Source: Helicobacter pylori
GTDB taxonomy: Bacteria > Campylobacterota > Campylobacteria > Campylobacterales > Helicobacteraceae
NCBI RefSeq assembly: GCF_900120335.1
Contig: NZ_LT635477.1
Span: 1,550,001 to 1,614,000, forward strand
Direction of reading: 5' to 3'
DNA length: 64,000 nt
In this document: positions 19,126 to 26,692 of the stretch, one piece after another
Layout: each line of letters starts with the position of its first letter
Numbering within the stretch: the first letter of the stretch is position 1
The notes under the pieces: model-generated
The model's input: only the letters and a program-made list of their open reading frames with translations
What the model was told of the DNA's origin: nothing
Database searches by the model: none
Translations under genes and position numbers: made by a program

Positions 19126-19237
19126 AAGGAGTGAAAGCGGATATTACCATGAAAGCGTCTTTACCCAATAAAGACTTAATAACTAAAGACTTGACAGCTA
19201 ACCAGATTAAAGCGTGGGCTAATCCTCAATTTTATGT

Positions 19238-19243
19238 TATAAT
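19238..19243 (+). promoter_or_regulatory. Predicted -10 box upstream of the small exported protein and guaA
   Basis: TATAAT preceded by TGT lies 62 bases before the ATG at 19305, inside the 179-base gap after bisC. It would drive the small exported protein gene and guaA, which overlap. No -35 was identified. Confidence 0.6.
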
Positions 19244-19304
19244 ACTTTCCAATGCGTCATGTAACTTGTGGTTATGCGACCGATAATAAGTCAAGGATTA
19301 AAAG

Positions 19305-19799
19305 ATGAGCGTTTTTCAAACGAGCTTGTGTGTGGGATTACTTTTTTTTGGAGGGGTGTTATTGGGGGATTCTTCTAAAGCCCTTAAGGTTAGGGTGGAT
19401 AAAGGTTTAACCCCGCCCTTTTTGAATGTGCTTTCATTAGCTTTTAAACAAGACATGAAAACAGATCTCATTTTTGTGGTTACCAAAAGCAACAAATTGA
19501 GCAAAAAAGTCCTTTGCGATTTTGACGCTTTTTTATTGTCTGAGGCTGTGATGAGTGGTATGCCCGCAAAAGCGCTTTTTCATAAAGAGTTTTTATTCCA
19601 ATCTAAAGAAAATAAAACGCTCTATGTCTTTTCGCTTATCAATTCTCAATATTGCTCAAAAGGTGGAAATTATAGACACAAATTAGAAAAGTTAGAACGC
19701 TGGTTTGTGCAAAAAGCGCCTGAGTTGGCTGAGAGCCACAGAGTGGATTATAAGAGCCAGTATGATAAAACACAAACAAAAATAAAGAATGAGCGATGA
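19305..19799 (+). CDS. Small exported protein of unknown function
   Basis: The 164-aa product starts with an export signal (about 1-20, [17 protein letters not shown]), so it probably acts in the periplasm or outer membrane. The mature part has paired cysteines (CDFDAF near 69 and QYCSKGG near 114) that could form a disulfide, and a basic Lys/Tyr-rich C-terminus. I do not recognise a family. Its stop codon overlaps the guaA start in an ATGA arrangement, so guaA translation is likely coupled to it. Confidence 0.78.
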   Translation: MSVFQTSLCVGLLFFGGVLLGDSSKALKVRVDKGLTPPFLNVLSLAFKQDMKTDLIFVVTKSNKLSKKVLCDFDAFLLSEAVMSGMPAKALFHKEFLFQSKENKTLYVFSLINSQYCSKGGNYRHKLEKLERWFVQKAPELAESHRVDYKSQYDKTQTKIKNER

Positions 19800-21321
19800 T
19801 TTTAGTATTAGATTTTGGGAGCCAATACACGCAGCTGATCGCTAGAAGATTGAGAGAGAGCGGGATTTATGCAGAGATAGTCCCTTTTTTTGAAAGCGTA
19901 GAAAACATTCAAAAAAAAGCCCCTAAGGGATTGATTTTGAGCGGGGGGCCAGCGAGCGTGTATGCTAAAGACGCTTACAAGCCCAATGAAAAAATCTTTG
20001 ATTTGAATTTACCGATTTTAGGGATTTGCTACGGCATGCAGTATCTGGTAGATTTTTTTGGGGGGTAGTGGCCTATGCGAATGAGCAAGAATTTGGTAAG
20101 GCTATTTTAGAAATCACTCAAGATTCTGTGATTTTTAAAGGCGTGAAGATTAAAAGCCTTGTGTGGATGAGCCACATGGATAAAGTCATAGAATTGCCTA
20201 AAGGTTTCACTACCCTTGCAAAAAGCCCTAATTCCCCCCATTGTGCGATTGAAAACGGCAAGATTTTTGGCTTGCAATTCCACCCAGAAGTCGTTCAAAG
20301 CGAAGAGGGAGGCAAGATTTTAGAAAATTTTGCCCTTTTAGTTTGCGGTTGTGAAAAAACTTGGGGGATGCAGCATTTCGCTCAAAGAGAAATAGTGCGG
20401 TTGAAAGAAAAAATCGCTAACGCTAAGGTGTTGTGCGCGGTGAGTGGGGGCGTGGATTCTACGGTGGTCGCTACGCTATTGCACAGAGCCATTAAGGATA
20501 ATTTGATCGCTGTTTTTGTGGATCATGGCTTGTTGCGTAAAAATGAAAAAGAAAAAGTCCAAGCGATGTTTAAAGACTTGCAAATCCCTTTAAACACGAT
20601 AGACGCTAAAGAAGTCTTTTTGTCTAAACTAAAGGGCGTGAGCGAGCCTGAATTGAAGCGAAAAATCATCGGCGAAACCTTTATTGAAGTGTTTGAAAAA
20701 GAAGCCAAAAAGCACCATTTAAAAGGCAAGATTGAGTTTTTAGCCCAAGGCACTTTATACCCTGATGTGATTGAATCCGTGAGCGTTAAAGGGCCTTCAA
20801 AAGTGATCAAAACGCACCATAATGTGGGCGGACTGCCTGAATGGATGGACTTTAAACTCATAGAGCCTTTAAGGGAATTGTTTAAAGATGAGGCGCGTTT
20901 GTTGGGTAAAGAATTGGGCGTTAGCCAGGATTTTTTAATGTGCCACCCCTTTCCAGGGCCTGGGCTTGCGATAAGGATTTTAGGCGAAATCAGTGAGAGT
21001 AAGATCAAACGCTTGCAAGAAGCGGATGCTATTTTTATAGAGGAGCTTAAAAAGGCGGATTTGTATGACAAGGTTTGGCAAGCTTTTTGCGTGCTGTTGA
21101 ATGTCAATTCTGTGGGGGTTATGGGGGATAATCGCACTTATGAAAACGCTATTTGTTTAAGAGCGGTGAATGCGAGCGATGGCATGACAGCGAGCTTTTC
21201 ATTTTTAGAGCATTCTTTTTTAGAAAAGGTTTCTAACCGCATCACTAATGAAGTGAATGGTATCAATAGGGTGGTGTATGATATTACCTCTAAACCACCA
21301 GGAACGATTGAATGGGAATGA
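19796..21321 (+). pseudogene. guaA: GMP synthase, frameshifted at a G6 tract
   Basis: GuaA converts XMP to GMP using glutamine. The glutamine amidotransferase half starts at 19796 with [14 protein letters not shown] and reaches the nucleophile motif GICYGMQY, then hits TAG at 20066-20068. The reading continues in another frame as [11 protein letters not shown], through the rest of the amidotransferase (HPEVVQ), the ATP pyrophosphatase P-loop SGGVDSTV, and the C-terminal dimer domain ending in PPGTIEWE. Adding one G to the GGGGGG run at 20060-20065 restores a single 508-aa protein. The sequence shows a one-base loss; whether it is real, a mixed population or a sequencing error is open. All other motifs are intact. 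Confidence 0.93.
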
Positions 21322-21404
21322 TTATCTTAAAAATAGCGCTAAAAGTGGGATTTTTTGGGTAAGATTAGGAATTGATTTTAAAGAAAAAGAAAGAAAGGAA
21401 TTTA

Positions 21405-22154
21405 ATGAAAAAAGGTAGTTTAGCAATCGTTTTAGGATCGTTACTAGCAAGTGGGGCGTTTTATACGGCTCTAGCTGATGGAATGCCTATGAAGCAACAG
21501 CACAATAACATGGGCGAGTCTGTGGAGTTGCACTTCCACTATCCTATTAAAGGCAAACAAGAGCCTAAAAATAACCATTTGGTTGTCTTAATCGATCCTA
21601 AAATAGAGGCTAATAAAGTTATCCCTGAAAATTATCAAAAAGAATTTGAGAAGTCTTTGTTCCTCCAATTGAGTAATTTTTTAGAGAGAAAGGGCTATAG
21701 CGTTTCGCAATTTAAAGATGTTAGCGAAATCCCTCAAGACATCAAAGAAAAAGCGTTGCTCGTTTTACGCATGGATGGGAATGTGGCTATCTTAGAAGAT
21801 ATTGTAGAAGAGAGCGATGCGCTCAATGAAGAAAAAGTGATAGACATGTCTTCAGGGTATTTGAACTTGAATTTTGTTGAGCCAAAAAGTGAAGACATTA
21901 TCCATAGTTTTGGTATTGATGTTTCAAAGATTAAGGCTGTGATTGAAAGAGTGGAGTTGCGGCGTACCAATTCTGGAGGTTTTGTCCCCAAAACTTTTGT
22001 GCATAGGATCAAGGAAACCGACCATGATCAAGCCATTAAAAAAATCATGAATCAAGCCTATCACAAAGTGATGGTGTATATCACCAAAGAGTTAAGCAAA
22101 AAACACATGGAACATTATGAAAAAGTTTCTAGTGAAATGAAAAAACGAAAGTAG
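21405..22154 (+). CDS. HpaA paralog (neuraminyllactose-binding hemagglutinin-like)
   Basis: The protein resembles HpaA, the H. pylori surface and flagellar-sheath lipoprotein. Shared features are HFHYPIKGKQEP, HLVVLIDPKIEANKVI, the RVELRRTNSGGFVPKTFVHR segment, and the Lys-rich C-terminus. It begins with a Sec signal (MKKGSLAIVLGSLLASGAFYTALADG). That signal has no lipobox cysteine, unlike HpaA itself, so it is probably not lipidated. I chose the ATG at 21405, preceded by AAGGAA, giving 249 aa; an in-frame TTG at 21372 is less likely. Adhesion is inferred from the family and is disputed even for HpaA. Confidence 0.85.
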   Translation: MKKGSLAIVLGSLLASGAFYTALADGMPMKQQHNNMGESVELHFHYPIKGKQEPKNNHLVVLIDPKIEANKVIPENYQKEFEKSLFLQLSNFLERKGYSVSQFKDVSEIPQDIKEKALLVLRMDGNVAILEDIVEESDALNEEKVIDMSSGYLNLNFVEPKSEDIIHSFGIDVSKIKAVIERVELRRTNSGGFVPKTFVHRIKETDHDQAIKKIMNQAYHKVMVYITKELSKKHMEHYEKVSSEMKKRK

Positions 22155-22310
22155 TTTTTTAGAAACGAAAAGCTTAAAATCATTGAGAGCTGTTTTTTAA
22201 AAAAGTAGCTTTTAAAAGGGTGGGGGGTTGGATTAGGTGTTTTTTGAGCGTTAATTTTGATTTTTAGCGGTATTTTTGAAAAATTACGCTCAAAAATTAG
22301 AAAATTCAGT

Positions 22311-22316
22311 TATAAT
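22311..22316 (+). promoter_or_regulatory. Predicted -10 box of the tRNA cluster
   Basis: TATAAT lies 20 bases before the first base of tRNA-Pro, the expected place for a promoter that starts transcription a few bases upstream of the mature tRNA. Confidence 0.65.
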
Positions 22317-22336
22317 AACGCTTCATGTGAAAATTT

Positions 22337-22414
22337 CGGGGCGTAGCGCAGTCTGGTTAGCGCACTTGGTTTGGGACCAAGGGGTCGAAGGTTCGAATCC
22401 TTTCGCCCCGACCA
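22337..22414 (+). tRNA. tRNA-Pro (anticodon TGG)
   Basis: A full cloverleaf can be folded: acceptor CGGGGCG pairs with CGCCCCG, the anticodon stem CTTGG/CCAAG encloses TTTGGGA with anticodon TGG, and the T arm carries GTTCGAATC. The CCA end is encoded. Confidence 0.95.
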
Positions 22415-22479
22415 CTTTTTGCGTAATTTGTTGTTCTGTTTAAAATTCTTTGGTAAAATATCGCTTCTTTTCATTGAAT

Positions 22480-22557
22480 GGTGGGAGTAGCTCAGTCGGT
22501 TAGAGCATCAGATTGTGGTCCTGAGGGTCGTGGGTTCGATTCCCATCTTCCACCCCA
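22480..22557 (+). tRNA. tRNA-His (anticodon GTG)
   Basis: Acceptor GTGGGAG pairs with CTTCCAC, and the extra 5' G opposite C73 that marks tRNA-His is present at 22480. The anticodon loop TTGTGGT gives GTG. The T arm has GGTTCGATTCC and the CCA end is encoded. Confidence 0.95.
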
Positions 22558-22616
22558 TCTCATAAAATAAGCGTTTTACCGAGTTTATGTTAGTCATTCC
22601 TTTATTTGAATTGTAG

Positions 22617-22693
22617 GCGTTCGTAGCTCAATTGGATAGAGCACCAGACTTCGGATCTGGGGGTTAGGGGTTCGACTCCCTTCGGGCGTACCA
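22617..22693 (+). tRNA. tRNA-Arg (anticodon TCG)
   Basis: The anticodon stem CCAGA/TCTGG encloses CTTCGGA, so the anticodon is TCG. The acceptor GCGTTCG/CGGGCGT closes with three G-T wobble pairs, unusually weak. The T arm and encoded CCA are normal. Confidence 0.93.
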
Positions 22694-22714
22694 CCTAACA
22701 TTAATACCATTAAT

Positions 22715-22791
22715 GCGCTTGTAGCTCAGCTGGATAGAGCAACAGCCTTCTAAGCCGTAGGTCGCAGGTTCGAGTCCTGCCAAGCGCACCA
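22715..22791 (+). tRNA. tRNA-Arg (anticodon TCT)
   Basis: Acceptor GCGCTTG pairs perfectly with CAAGCGC. The anticodon loop CTTCTAA gives TCT, reading AGA and AGG. The CCA end is encoded. It is the last of four tRNAs in the cluster. Confidence 0.94.
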
Positions 22792-22817
22792 CTTTTGACA
22801 TTTTTTAAAGAGGAATT

Positions 22818-22916
22818 ATGGATTCTTTAGAGTGGGGATTGCTCATTTTCTTAATTCTTGTTTTTCTTGTAGGCATAGGATACTATGTTTTTATGGTTTT
22901 TTCTTCTAAAGATTGA
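22818..22916 (+). CDS. 32-aa single-pass membrane peptide downstream of the tRNA cluster
   Basis: An ATG preceded by AAAGAGGAATT opens a 32-codon frame ending in TGA. The peptide begins with MDSLEWG, followed by a continuous hydrophobic stretch of about 20 residues (LLIFLILVFLVGIGYYVFMVF) and a short polar tail SSKD. This is a convincing single transmembrane helix. It starts only 26 bases after the tRNA-Arg CCA end with no visible terminator or promoter between, so it is probably co-transcribed with the tRNAs. Function is unknown; small subunits of membrane complexes have this form, but I see no specific match. Confidence 0.62.
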   Translation: MDSLEWGLLIFLILVFLVGIGYYVFMVFSSKD

Positions 22917-23065
22917 TTACAAATCCCTTTGTTTTAGCCGTATTTGAAGCCTAAAAGGTGTTTTTTAAAAAATGATGAGTGGTATCGCAAGTGCAAAAGC
23001 GAGTTTGGACTACCCTTTTGCCCTATGGCCCAATTACAAAAGATAGGGTTAGAAATCCCTAAAGC

Positions 23066-23224
23066 ATGGATCTCACGCAAGAACATTTAACAAAAGCGAT
23101 GATAAAATTTAAAGAATAAGAGATATATAAAAATGTGTACATTATCCGTGACTTCATTGCACCGAACAGGGAAAGCTTTTTGACTACGACCTATGCGAAA
23201 TCCTACTATAAAAATATTAAATAA
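23066..23224 (+). pseudogene. Short broken frame, origin unknown
   Basis: Reading from ATG at 23066 gives 17 codons, a TAA at 23117-23119, then 34 more in-frame codons that look protein-like (YIIRDFIAPNRESFLTTTY) up to TAA at 23222. The second half has normal amino acid composition. I do not recognise the source. It is best read as a remnant of a gene with at least one nonsense mutation; it could be chance. Confidence 0.3.
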
Positions 23225-23419
23225 AGCAAGAGTTTTTGTTAAAAATTAAGGCTGTATTTTAATTATAAAATGTAAAAATACTCCAAGCATCGCATCAAGC
23301 GATGTAGCGATCTAAAAAGAGACTCACAATTGGGATAAAGCCCGCTTTTTAGGGCTAAATAAAAAGCGCTTTCAAATTGCATGGGTAACTTTATGGGGCG
23401 AAGCGTTTCTAATTTTTGG

Positions 23420-23425
23420 TATAAT
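23420..23425 (+). promoter_or_regulatory. Predicted extended -10 box of the mechanosensitive channel gene
   Basis: TGGTATAAT lies about 48 bases before the chosen ATG. It matches the extended -10 form common in H. pylori. Confidence 0.6.
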
Positions 23426-23473
23426 CGCTAGAAATTGTGAGAAAGATTTTATCTTGTTTGAGTGGGGTTTTGC

Positions 23474-25345
23474 ATGCGTTTATTATTGTGGTGGGTATTG
23501 GTATTATCGCTCTTTTTAAATCCTTTGAGGGCGGTTGAAGAGCATGAGACAGATGCGGTGGATTTGTTTTTGATTTTCAATCAAATCAACCAGCTCAATC
23601 AAGTCATTGAAACTTACAAAAAAAACCCTGAAAGAAGCGCTGAAATTTCTCTGTATAACACCCAAAAGAACGATTTGATTAAAAGTTTGACTTCTAAAGT
23701 GTTGAATGAAAGGGATAAGATCGGGATTGATATAAACCAAAATTTAAAAGAGCAGGAAAAAATCAAAAAGCGTTTGTCTAAAAGCATTAAGGGTGATGAT
23801 TTCTACACTTTCATGAAAGATAGATTGTCTTTAGATATTTTGTTGATAGATGAAATTTTGTATCGTTTTATAGATAAAATCAGGAGCAGTATTGATATTT
23901 TTAGCGAACAAAAAGACGTGGAAAGTATCAGCGATGCTTTTCTTTTGCGTTTAGGGCAATTCAAACTCTACACTTTCCCTAAAAATTTAGGCAATGTCAA
24001 AATGCATGAATTAGAGCAGATGTTTAGCGATTATGAATTGCGTTTGAACACTTACACTGAAGTTTTGCGTTACATTAAAAACCACCCTAAAGAAGTGCTT
24101 CCTAAAAACTTGATCATGGAAGTGAATATGGATTTTGTGTTAAACAAAATCAGCAAGGTCTTGCCTTTCACAGCCCATAGTTTGCAAGTGAGTAAGATCG
24201 CGCTGGCTTTGATGATTTTAGCCTTATTGTTAGGTTTAAGGAAATTGATCACTTGGCTTTTAGCCTTATTATTAGATCGTATTTTTGAAATCATGCAACG
24301 CAATAAAAAAATGCATGTCAATGTGCAAAGCAGCATTGTTTCGCCGGTTTCTGTCTTTTTAGCCCTATTCAGTTGCGATGTGGCTTTAGACATTTTCTAC
24401 TACCCTAACGCATCGCCTCCTAAAGTTTCTATGTGGGTGGGCGCGGTGTATATCATGCTTTTAGCATGGTTAGTGATAGCACTTTTTAAAGGCTATGGGG
24501 AAGCGTTAGTTACGAATATGGCTACCAAAAGCACGCACAATTTTAGAAAAGAAGTGATCAACTTGATTTTAAAAGTCGTGTATTTTTTGATTTTTATTGT
24601 CGCGCTTTTAGGGGTTTTGAAGCAACTAGGGTTTAACGTTTCAGCCATCATCGCTTCTTTAGGGATTGGAGGGTTAGCGGTGGCTTTAGCGGTTAAAGAT
24701 GTGTTGGCGAATTTTTTTGCTTCTGTCATCTTGTTGTTAGACAATTCGTTTTCTCAAGGGGATTGGATCGTGTGCGGTGAAGTGGAAGGCACGGTGGTGG
24801 AAATGGGGTTAAGGCGCACCACGATCAGAGCCTTTGATAACGCTCTTTTGTCCGTGCCTAATTCAGAGTTAGCCGGAAAACCCATCAGGAATTGGAGCCG
24901 TCGTAAAGTGGGAAGGCGTATTAAAATGGAAATAGGCTTAACTTATAGCTCTAGCCAAAGCGCTTTACAGCTTTGCGTGAAAGACATTAAAGAAATGCTA
25001 GAAAACCACCCCAAAATCGCTAATGGGGCCGATAGCGCTTTGCAAAATGCGAGCGATTACCGCTACATGTTTAAAAAGGATATTGTTTCTATTGACGATT
25101 TTTTAGGGTATAAAAACAATCTGTTTGTCTTTTTAGACCAGTTTGCGGACAGCTCTATTAATATTTTAGTGTATTGCTTTTCTAAGACGGTGGTTTGGGA
25201 AGAGTGGCTAGAAGTCAAAGAAGACGTGATGCTAAAAATCATGGGGATTGTGGAAAAGCACCATTTGAGTTTTGCTTTCCCATCACAGAGTTTGTATGTG
25301 GAGAGTTTGCCAGAAGTTAGCCTGAAAGAAGGGGCTAAAATCTAA
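23474..25345 (+). CDS. Large MscS-type mechanosensitive channel
   Basis: The protein has a Sec signal (MRLLLWWVLVLSLFLNPLRA), a long periplasmic region rich in coiled-coil helices (about 25-225), several transmembrane helices (about 235-400), and the MscS pore helix and beta domain. The pore signature reads AIIASLGIGGLAVALAVKDVLANFFASVIL, here spanning about 390-425, followed by FSQGDWIV and the beta domain. Such channels open under membrane tension to release solutes. I chose ATG 23474 because the signal peptide begins there; a GTG four codons upstream is in frame. Length is about 623 aa, longer than E. coli MscS because of the N-terminal domain. Confidence 0.92.
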   Translation: MRLLLWWVLVLSLFLNPLRAVEEHETDAVDLFLIFNQINQLNQVIETYKKNPERSAEISLYNTQKNDLIKSLTSKVLNERDKIGIDINQNLKEQEKIKKRLSKSIKGDDFYTFMKDRLSLDILLIDEILYRFIDKIRSSIDIFSEQKDVESISDAFLLRLGQFKLYTFPKNLGNVKMHELEQMFSDYELRLNTYTEVLRYIKNHPKEVLPKNLIMEVNMDFVLNKISKVLPFTAHSLQVSKIALALMILALLLGLRKLITWLLALLLDRIFEIMQRNKKMHVNVQSSIVSPVSVFLALFSCDVALDIFYYPNASPPKVSMWVGAVYIMLLAWLVIALFKGYGEALVTNMATKSTHNFRKEVINLILKVVYFLIFIVALLGVLKQLGFNVSAIIASLGIGGLAVALAVKDVLANFFASVILLLDNSFSQGDWIVCGEVEGTVVEMGLRRTTIRAFDNALLSVPNSELAGKPIRNWSRRKVGRRIKMEIGLTYSSSQSALQLCVKDIKEMLENHPKIANGADSALQNASDYRYMFKKDIVSIDDFLGYKNNLFVFLDQFADSSINILVYCFSKTVVWEEWLEVKEDVMLKIMGIVEKHHLSFAFPSQSLYVESLPEVSLKEGAKI

Positions 25346-25354
25346 AACTTGCAA

Positions 25355-26524
25355 TTATTGGTAGATGTATTCTTTGGTTAAGGGGAAAGTGTTATCCACG
25401 CTGTTGGTTAAAAGCAATTGGAATAAATCCGCACTCCCCACCCTGAAAGCGGAAGCGCAAGTCCTTAAATACAGATCCCACATGCGGATAAAGCGTTCGT
25501 CATAGCCGAGTCTTTTCACTTGGTCTAGATTGTGGTTGAAATTGTCTCGCCAAATGTCTAAAGTCTTGGCGTAATGGATGCGTAAGCTTTCAGCCATGAT
25601 CAGGTGGAAGTCGCACTCGCTCATCACGCTCATCACTTCTCTTAAAGAGGGCAAGTAGCCGCCCGGGAAGATGTATTTATCCATCCATGCGTTAGTCTTG
25701 CCTTCAAAACAGCATAAAATGGAGTGGAGCAAAAACATCCCGCCTCTCTTTAACACTTCTTTAACTTTTTTGAAATAAAAGGGCAAATTATCCTTACCCA
25801 CATGCTCAAACATGCCCACGCTCACCACCTTATCAAAGCGATACAACCGCCCGTCTAAATCCTGGTAATTCAATAATTTGATCGTTACTTTATCTTCTAA
25901 GCCCAGCTCTTGGACTCGTTTGTTAGCCTGTTTGTATTGCTCGCTAGAAATGGTGATCCCCATCACTTCTGCCCCATATTCTTGCGCGGCTTTTATGGAG
26001 AGATAGCCCCAGCCACAGCCTATATCCAGCAGTTTTTCGCCTTGTTTTAAATGGAGTTTTTTTAAAGTGTGATCCAATTTTTGGAGTTGGGCGGCATGGA
26101 GGGTGTCATCGTCCTTTTTGAAATAAGCGCATGAATAGCTTAAGGTTTCATCCAGCCAAATAGAATAAAAGTCATTCCCTAAATCGTAATGTTTAGAAAT
26201 ATTGGAGCTTTCTTTAAGGGGTTTTTGAACGGCTTTAGCGCTATCATGCTTGTGCAAATGCTCATAATTGGTTTGCAAATACAAAGAGTGCATCACCTCA
26301 TCCATAGAGCCTTCAATATCAATCACGCCATCCATATAAGCTTCAGCGATCGTCAAAGACATGTCTTTTTTAATGTCGCTAAATTTCAGGGGGCGATGGA
26401 TTTTAAGGGTGAATTTAGGCGAATGTTCGCCATTCCTATAAACGCTATTGTCCCAAAAAACGACCTGATAATCGCCGTTTTTCCACTGCTTGAACATGCT
26501 TTTGAGCAAAAATTTTGAAATCAT
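25355..26524 (-). CDS. cfa: Cyclopropane-fatty-acyl-phospholipid synthase
   Basis: Cfa adds a methylene group from SAM across double bonds in membrane lipids, giving acid resistance. The SAM-binding motif LLDIGCGWGYLSIKAAQEYG is at about 160-178. SNISKHYDLGNDFYSIWLD and the SYSCAYF segment, which bind substrate, precede it, and FIFPGGYLPSL follows. I chose the ATG at 26524, preceded by AAGGAAT, which gives 389 aa; a start nine codons earlier is in frame but lacks support. The gene is divergent from metG and convergent with the channel gene, ending 9 bases from it. Confidence 0.95.
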   Translation of the reverse strand: MISKFLLKSMFKQWKNGDYQVVFWDNSVYRNGEHSPKFTLKIHRPLKFSDIKKDMSLTIAEAYMDGVIDIEGSMDEVMHSLYLQTNYEHLHKHDSAKAVQKPLKESSNISKHYDLGNDFYSIWLDETLSYSCAYFKKDDDTLHAAQLQKLDHTLKKLHLKQGEKLLDIGCGWGYLSIKAAQEYGAEVMGITISSEQYKQANKRVQELGLEDKVTIKLLNYQDLDGRLYRFDKVVSVGMFEHVGKDNLPFYFKKVKEVLKRGGMFLLHSILCCFEGKTNAWMDKYIFPGGYLPSLREVMSVMSECDFHLIMAESLRIHYAKTLDIWRDNFNHNLDQVKRLGYDERFIRMWDLYLRTCASAFRVGSADLFQLLLTNSVDNTFPLTKEYIYQ

Positions 26525-26565
26525 CTGTCTATTCCTTAACTCATTTTTCAATTTTTTGAGCGCTA

Positions 26566-26571
26566 ATTATA
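26566..26571 (-). promoter_or_regulatory. Predicted -10 box of cfa
   Basis: On the minus strand TATAAT lies 42 bases before the cfa ATG in the divergent cfa-metG region. Confidence 0.55.
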
Positions 26572-26692
26572 ATGGATTTTAAGCTAAAAACACCCCATGA
26601 ATAAGCATAAATTCAACCTCTATTCTCTAAATTTCTAAAAGCATGTTAAAATTAAGAGATTTAAACAAATTTAAGGTAACACGATTATAAAG

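Larger units (their letters stand above)
22917..23473 (+). other. Intergenic region with gene debris
   Basis: Between the small peptide ORF and the mechanosensitive channel gene no intact gene is visible. It contains the broken frame at 23066-23224, an inverted motif around CATCGCATCAAGCGATGTAGCGATC near 23290, and a promoter at its right end. The area may be the debris of an older insertion or gene loss. Confidence 0.5.

Noticed and set aside
21372-21404. Longer hpaA paralog starting at TTG 21372
   Set aside because: ATG 21405 has a better ribosome-binding site and starts the signal peptide.
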